Shown: positions 5,604 to 7,187 of the stretch, piece after piece
How positions within the stretch are numbered: position 1 is the first letter of the stretch
How the letters are laid out: every line of letters starts with the position of its first letter
NCBI GenBank assembly: GCA_943331855.1
Contig: CALQNE010000182.1
Coordinates: 1-7,187, forward strand
From: Bordetella parapertussis
GTDB lineage: Bacteria; Pseudomonadota; Gammaproteobacteria; Burkholderiales; Burkholderiaceae_B
Length of the DNA stretch: 7,187 nucleotides
Reading direction: 5' to 3'
Translations under genes and position numbers: made by a program
The notes under the pieces: generated by a model
The model's database searches: none
Seen by the model: only the letters and a program-made list of their open reading frames with translations
Told to the model about the DNA's origin: nothing

Positions 5604-7142
5604 TTAGTTTTGCGCAGGCTTAGACACCATTTCCATTACGCGATCGAGATTGAAACTGCCGGGCTTTTGGCGCGGCGGAAACTCGCGAAAGCTTTGCAGC
5701 CACTGGCCCACATACGAGACGGCCGGCGCAATTGCAAACATACGATCTAAATACCAGCGCTGATAACCCATAGCATGCTCTTGCTCGGCACGTTCAAACG
5801 GATCCATACGCAGATTCGTCAGGAGGGGCGCACGTAATTGCGTGAAGGGTTGCTGCCAGACTTTCAAGCCTTCAGCCTCTTGTTTCAAGAAGGTGACTTT
5901 CCAGTTGTCATACCGCAAGGCCGCCACACTGCCGTCGTCTGTCCAGTAAATAAATTCTTTGCGAGGCCAGGCGGCTTCGCCTTTTAGCGCGGGCCCGAGG
6001 TCATAGCCATCGAGATGTACCTTGTAGGTTGTGTCACCGATTTTGCGTCCCGCTTTGAGATCAGCCTTTGCAGTTTTGTCGCCTGCGGCCGCCACGAGCG
6101 TAGTGAGCATATCTTCGTGTGAAGCAATTTCGTTATTCACCGTACCTGGTTTGATTACGCCTGGCCATTTGATCATGGTCGGTACGCGGTAGCCGCCTTC
6201 CCAATTGGTGTTCTTTTCACCTCTGAACATGGTGGTGCCACCATCGGGCCAGGTAAAGGTCTCGGCACCGTTATCAGTTGAATACATGATGATGGTGTTT
6301 TCGTCTAAGCCAAGTGCTTTGAGTTTTTCAAGCAACTGACCGACATGACCGTCGTGCTCGACCATGCCATCGGCATACACGCCCAAACCGGTTTTGCCTT
6401 GTGAGGCCGCTTTGAGATGCGTAAAGATATGCATCCGGGTTGAGTTCCACCAGATAAAGAAAGGTTTTTTCTCTTGCTTGGCGCGATCCATAAAATCAAG
6501 CGTCTTGACCATCACTTCATCGTCAATGGTTTCCATGCGCTTGCGAGTCAGTGGCCCAGTATCGGTGATTTTGCCCCCAGCAAAGCTGTGGATCACGCCG
6601 CGTGGTCCAAACTTCTTTTTAAACTCAGGGTTTTTGGGGTAATCAGGATTTTCGGGTTCTTCTTCGGCATTGAGGTGATACAAATTGCCAAAAAATTCAT
6701 CGAAGCCATGGGCCGTAGGCAGCATGTCATCTCGGTCGCCCAAGTGATTTTTACCGAACTGACCCGTTTTATAGCCTTTCGCTTTAAGTAGCGTGGCTAA
6801 GGTTGGGTCTTCTTTTTTCATGCCCTCGGGCGCGCCCGGCAAGCCGACTTTAGTTAAACCCGTGCGGATGGGGGACTGCCCAGTAATGAACGCGGCCCGA
6901 CCGGCGGTGCTGCTTTGCTGGCCGTACCAGTCGGTAAACAGCACGCCCTCTTTGCCGATGCGATCGATGTTTGGAGTTTTGTAGCCCATCATGCCGTTGT
7001 TGTAGGCGCTGATGTTGAACTGGCCGATATCGTCACCCCAGATGATCAGGATATTGGGTGGATCAGCAGCAAGTACTTGGCCTGCAAAAAGAGTGCTTGC
7101 GATTGATGCTGCGAGAAGAGTTTTTTTAAAATTGAGTTTCAT
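5604..7142 (-). CDS. Exported arylsulfatase-like type I sulfatase, Ser-type active site
   Basis: A 512-residue sulfatase if started at ATG 7142; a TTG at 7151 would add three residues, and neither has a visible Shine-Dalgarno. I prefer ATG because it begins a classic signal peptide (KLNFKK, then a hydrophobic core, cleavage near VLAA/D at about residue 25-26), so the enzyme should act in the periplasm or outside. It hydrolyses a sulfate ester; the substrate is unknown. Catalytic residues visible (ATG numbering): Asp37-Asp38 in WGDDIG (metal); the signature S-T-A-G-R with Ser78 as the formylglycine precursor and Arg82; GKNHLGD with Lys131 and His133; His238 in TRMHIF; Asp290-Asn291 in STDNGAE (metal); and Lys310 in FRGEK before EGGYRVP. 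These match the Pseudomonas arylsulfatase set, so the protein looks active. Ser rather than Cys at the signature means it should need an anSME, and one is encoded 12 bp away on the opposite strand. The end (PFERAEQEHAMGYQRW...) is complete. Confidence 0.95.
   Translation of the reverse strand: MKLNFKKTLLAASIASTLFAGQVLAADPPNILIIWGDDIGQFNISAYNNGMMGYKTPNIDRIGKEGVLFTDWYGQQSSTAGRAAFITGQSPIRTGLTKVGLPGAPEGMKKEDPTLATLLKAKGYKTGQFGKNHLGDRDDMLPTAHGFDEFFGNLYHLNAEEEPENPDYPKNPEFKKKFGPRGVIHSFAGGKITDTGPLTRKRMETIDDEVMVKTLDFMDRAKQEKKPFFIWWNSTRMHIFTHLKAASQGKTGLGVYADGMVEHDGHVGQLLEKLKALGLDENTIIMYSTDNGAETFTWPDGGTTMFRGEKNTNWEGGYRVPTMIKWPGVIKPGTVNNEIASHEDMLTTLVAAAGDKTAKADLKAGRKIGDTTYKVHLDGYDLGPALKGEAAWPRKEFIYWTDDGSVAALRYDNWKVTFLKQEAEGLKVWQQPFTQLRAPLLTNLRMDPFERAEQEHAMGYQRWYLDRMFAIAPAVSYVGQWLQSFREFPPRQKPGSFNLDRVMEMVSKPAQN
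6897..6911 (-). other. Sulfatase signature codons (formylglycine site)
   Basis: The codons for Ser78-Thr-Ala-Gly-Arg82 read AGC ACC GCC GGT CGG on the minus strand. Ser78 is AGC, one base from the Cys codon TGC. The pattern S-x-A-x-R fits the general sulfatase signature (C/S)-x-(P/A)-x-R, in which the first residue is oxidised to formylglycine. Confidence 0.9.
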
Positions 7143-7187
7143 AAAAGTCAATGTATCGAAAGATGGGCATCAGCGTACTAGGGTGAT

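Noticed and set aside
5568..5620. Possible terminator hairpin around the GGCC and TGCGC repeats between the anSME and sulfatase genes.
   Set aside because: Only 4-base arms pair and no U tract follows on either strand.
7143..7187. Search for the sulfatase promoter and ribosome site in the last 45 bases.
   Set aside because: No convincing -35/-10 pair or Shine-Dalgarno is visible; the promoter probably lies beyond the window.

Overview
The window looks like chromosomal DNA of a betaproteobacterium, most likely order Burkholderiales. The main reason is an orphan Bug/TctC-type periplasmic binding protein next to CoA-dependent acid metabolism genes (a CaiB/BaiF CoA-transferase and a crotonase), a combination typical of that order. 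GC content looks balanced, close to half by eye. Gene density is high. I see no insertion sequence, phage gene, CRISPR array, tRNA or rRNA. Taxonomy below order is not resolvable from this sequence alone.

Layout: (1) positions 1-656, minus strand: the N-terminal 218 residues of a CaiB/BaiF family CoA-transferase that runs off the left edge. (2) 657-820: a divergent intergenic region with two overlapping candidate sigma-70 promoters and a perfect 6+6 palindrome. (3) 821-1636, plus strand: an enoyl-CoA hydratase/isomerase (crotonase) family protein that lacks both glutamates used by classical hydratases. (4) 1672-1712: a strong bidirectional terminator hairpin between convergent genes. (5) 1731-2513, minus strand: a cupin-like protein. 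(6) 2673-3659, plus strand: an exported Bug-family solute-binding protein, divergent from the cupin gene. (7) 3747-4301, plus strand: an exported SYLF/Ysc84-domain protein. (8) 4341-5591, plus strand: an anaerobic-type sulfatase-maturating radical SAM enzyme (anSME). (9) 5604-7142, minus strand: an exported type I sulfatase whose active-site residue is Ser, converging on the anSME gene with only 12 bp between stop codons.

Functionally there are two themes. The left half (CoA-transferase, crotonase, cupin, Bug protein) suggests uptake and CoA-dependent processing of an unidentified carboxylic acid; that link is inference from neighbourhood only. The right half is a maturase/substrate pair. The anSME should convert the Ser of the sulfatase signature S-T-A-G-R to formylglycine in the cytoplasm before the sulfatase is exported by its signal peptide. 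The sulfatase retains every catalytic and metal-binding residue I can align, and the anSME retains its radical-SAM cysteines, all eight SPASM cysteines and the proposed catalytic Asp. This pair is the best-supported system in the window. It is a known type of system, but the Ser variant and the convergent layout are worth a second look.
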